Positions 4,882 to 5,722 of a DNA stretch of 5,722 nt are shown one piece after another. Every line of letters begins with the position of its first letter. The stretch's first letter is position 1. Location: NCBI GenBank assembly GCA_030605705.1, contig JAUWHU010000360.1, forward strand, positions 1 to 5,722, read 5' to 3'. A program made the position numbers and the translations under genes. The notes below the pieces were generated by a model, which did not search any database, had not been told where the DNA came from, and worked only from the letters and a program-made list of their open reading frames with translations. This DNA is from Thermoflexia bacterium. Lineage in GTDB: Bacteria > Chloroflexota > Anaerolineae > B4-G1 > SLSP01.

Positions 4882-5519
4882 GTCTTCTCCTTTCGTAAAA
4901 TGTTTGATCTCTCGGCAATCCCATGCGGGTGTGTTACCTGTGCCCGCAACCGCCGGAAATTTTCGCTTAACACACGTTGATAATCCGCATCTAAGGATTT
5001 CAACTCCAACAGGAGGGCGTCCTCGCCATCCCGGTAGTAACGACGCAGCTTCCTGAGGAGTGTGAAGCCGTATTTGGCGTAAAGGCGTCTGGCGGCCTCG
5101 TTGGAGCCACGGACTTCTAACCGCACCTCGTTGGCTTTCAAGAGCACGGCTTGTTCCAGTGCTACGATGAGTAAAATTTCCCCCCAGCCTTGCCCTTGCC
5201 ATTCCGGGTGGACGGCCAGGGTGCTGATGTGTCCCCGGCCCCGTTTGACGCGCACCCCCATGAACCCACAGATGGTGCGGGCGGAGCGGGATTTCCTGCG
5301 CCTGGTGAGTGCGGAGGGCGGGTTGAATTCCAGAACGAAGTAGCGGGCATGAGAGTTGTAATATATCTCTTGACTGTAGGCCGATTCCGGCCAGGGTTCT
5401 TTGAAAACCTGTTGATCCAATGCCGTGACCGCCGGTAGATCTGCTGGTGTCATCCGGCGAATGTTGTAGTCCCCCAAATGCAGCTCGGGGGAAGCAGGGT
5501 TCACGTTTGCAGTGACCAT
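4872..5519 (-). CDS. rimI: Ribosomal protein S18-alanine N-acetyltransferase (GNAT)
   Basis: Acetyl-CoA-dependent N-terminal acetyltransferase; in E. coli RimI acts on ribosomal protein S18. The 215-residue product contains one GNAT domain: IRRMTPADLPAV (20-31), ISTLAVHPEW (98-107), the acetyl-CoA pyrophosphate loop QGQGWG (108-113), LEVRGSN (134-140) and AARRLYAKYGF (142-152), then RRYYRDGEDALLLEL. E135 and Y147 align with the catalytic E103 and Y115 of E. coli RimI, with the same 12-residue spacing. It differs from the usual 150-160 residues by a basic insertion (about 68-82, TRRRKSRSAR) and a C-terminal tail of about 40 residues (173-215). The ATG at 5519 is preferred over one further upstream (5591) because it lies one base after the tsaB stop (TGAGATG), a classic coupling arrangement, and because tsaB codes through the upstream stretch. 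The tsaB-rimI pairing is conserved in many bacteria. Confidence 0.93.
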   Translation of the reverse strand: MVTANVNPASPELHLGDYNIRRMTPADLPAVTALDQQVFKEPWPESAYSQEIYYNSHARYFVLEFNPPSALTRRRKSRSARTICGFMGVRVKRGRGHISTLAVHPEWQGQGWGEILLIVALEQAVLLKANEVRLEVRGSNEAARRLYAKYGFTLLRKLRRYYRDGEDALLLELKSLDADYQRVLSENFRRLRAQVTHPHGIAERSNILRKEKTWS

Positions 5520-5520
5520 C

Positions 5521-5722
5521 TCAATGCGTGTAGAGCGGGAGCAGTTGCGCGGGATTCCCCTCGTCACCGGCTCGCAAACGCGCCCAGCCAAGTTCGGCCA
5601 GGAAACCGGCCCGGCGCAGGTGATAGGGGGCCGGCGGGATTGCCACCCCTGCTCCCGCCTCGCTCAGGGCCTGACGCCCCTGGGACGTGATCTCTCCCAC
5701 GATGAGAGCCGGCGTCACGACG
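5521..5722 (-). CDS. tsaB: tRNA t6A synthesis protein TsaB, C-terminal part (5' end cut by window edge)
   Basis: The last 66 codons of a frame open to the right edge, ending at TGA 5521-5523. The visible piece VVTPALIVGEITSQG, then RRAGFLAELGWARLRAGD and NPAQLLPLYTH, matches the end of TsaB (YeaZ) proteins, where an RAG-LAELAW helix and a final P-x-Y motif are typical. TsaB is the non-catalytic partner of TsaD in the complex that makes threonylcarbamoyladenosine at position 37 of ANN-decoding tRNAs. The ATPase-like N-terminal half lies outside the window. The stop is followed after one base by the rimI start, and tsaB-rimI neighbourhood supports the call. Confidence 0.88.
   Translation of the reverse strand, partial: VVTPALIVGEITSQGRQALSEAGAGVAIPPAPYHLRRAGFLAELGWARLRAGDEGNPAQLLPLYTH

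Noticed and set aside
5034..5044. GTAGTAACGAC, an 11-base match to palindromic repeat B, inside rimI
   Set aside because: It encodes part of the conserved RYYRDGED segment of RimI and has no inverted partner nearby, so it is best read as chance in coding sequence.
4882..5202. A 107-codon N-terminal extension of the glycosylase frame
   Set aside because: It overlaps rimI coding sequence, has no family similarity, and a good Shine-Dalgarno and the family start are found at ATG 4881.
5520..5591. Longer rimI start at 5591
   Set aside because: The extra 24 residues overlap the tsaB C-terminus in another frame and do not belong to the GNAT fold; ATG 5519 directly follows the tsaB stop.

Overview
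The window looks like a piece of a Chloroflexota chromosome (Anaerolineae/Caldilineae-like). This is inference from protein flavour (a lipoprotein with the tip LLGAC followed by a P/T/E-rich linker, RimI with a long tail, a tsaB-rimI-udg order) and from spacers full of short palindromic repeats. No rRNA or other marker gene is present to prove it. Every supported gene lies on the minus strand, so transcription runs from right to left. Two genes are cut by the window edges.

Right block (4264-5722): the end of tsaB, then rimI, then a family-4 uracil-DNA glycosylase. The tsaB stop and rimI start are one base apart, and rimI overlaps the glycosylase gene by 10 bases, so this is a translationally coupled housekeeping operon (tRNA t6A synthesis, protein N-terminal acetylation, base excision repair). 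It ends in a roughly 290-base spacer (3974-4263) with several hairpins and a decayed copy of a palindromic repeat.

Middle block (1996-3973): a two-component system, membrane histidine kinase then OmpR/PhoB-type response regulator, separated by 118 bases. A copy of the same nested palindromic repeat (AACGACT-nn-AGTCGTT arms) sits about 30 bases upstream of the start codon of each gene.

Left block (1-1674): a lipoprotein substrate-binding protein and the first 188 residues of an inner-membrane permease, forming an AfuA/FbpB-type (COG1840-like) ABC importer usually annotated as ferric iron uptake. The binding protein has an FSHD motif rather than the double tyrosine of iron binders, so a phosphorylated organic ligand is equally possible. 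A hairpin between the two genes contains the best Shine-Dalgarno sequence of the permease.

The most interesting stretch is the 321-base spacer between the regulator and the binding protein (1675-1995). Reading towards the transporter it holds: a hairpin just after the regulator stop; four heptamers TGTRACC/AGTAACC in direct repeat with an exact 11-base period (the geometry of PhoB/OmpR-family operators); an extended -10 box TGCTACACT; and immediately downstream a 143-base element with 9-base terminal inverted repeats (GTAAGCGTT) and flush 8-base target duplications (AAACAGTG), which looks like a MITE related to IS66. The simplest model is that the two-component system activates the importer from this operator, and that a MITE has landed in the leader between promoter and gene. 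All regulatory statements are inference from sequence layout.
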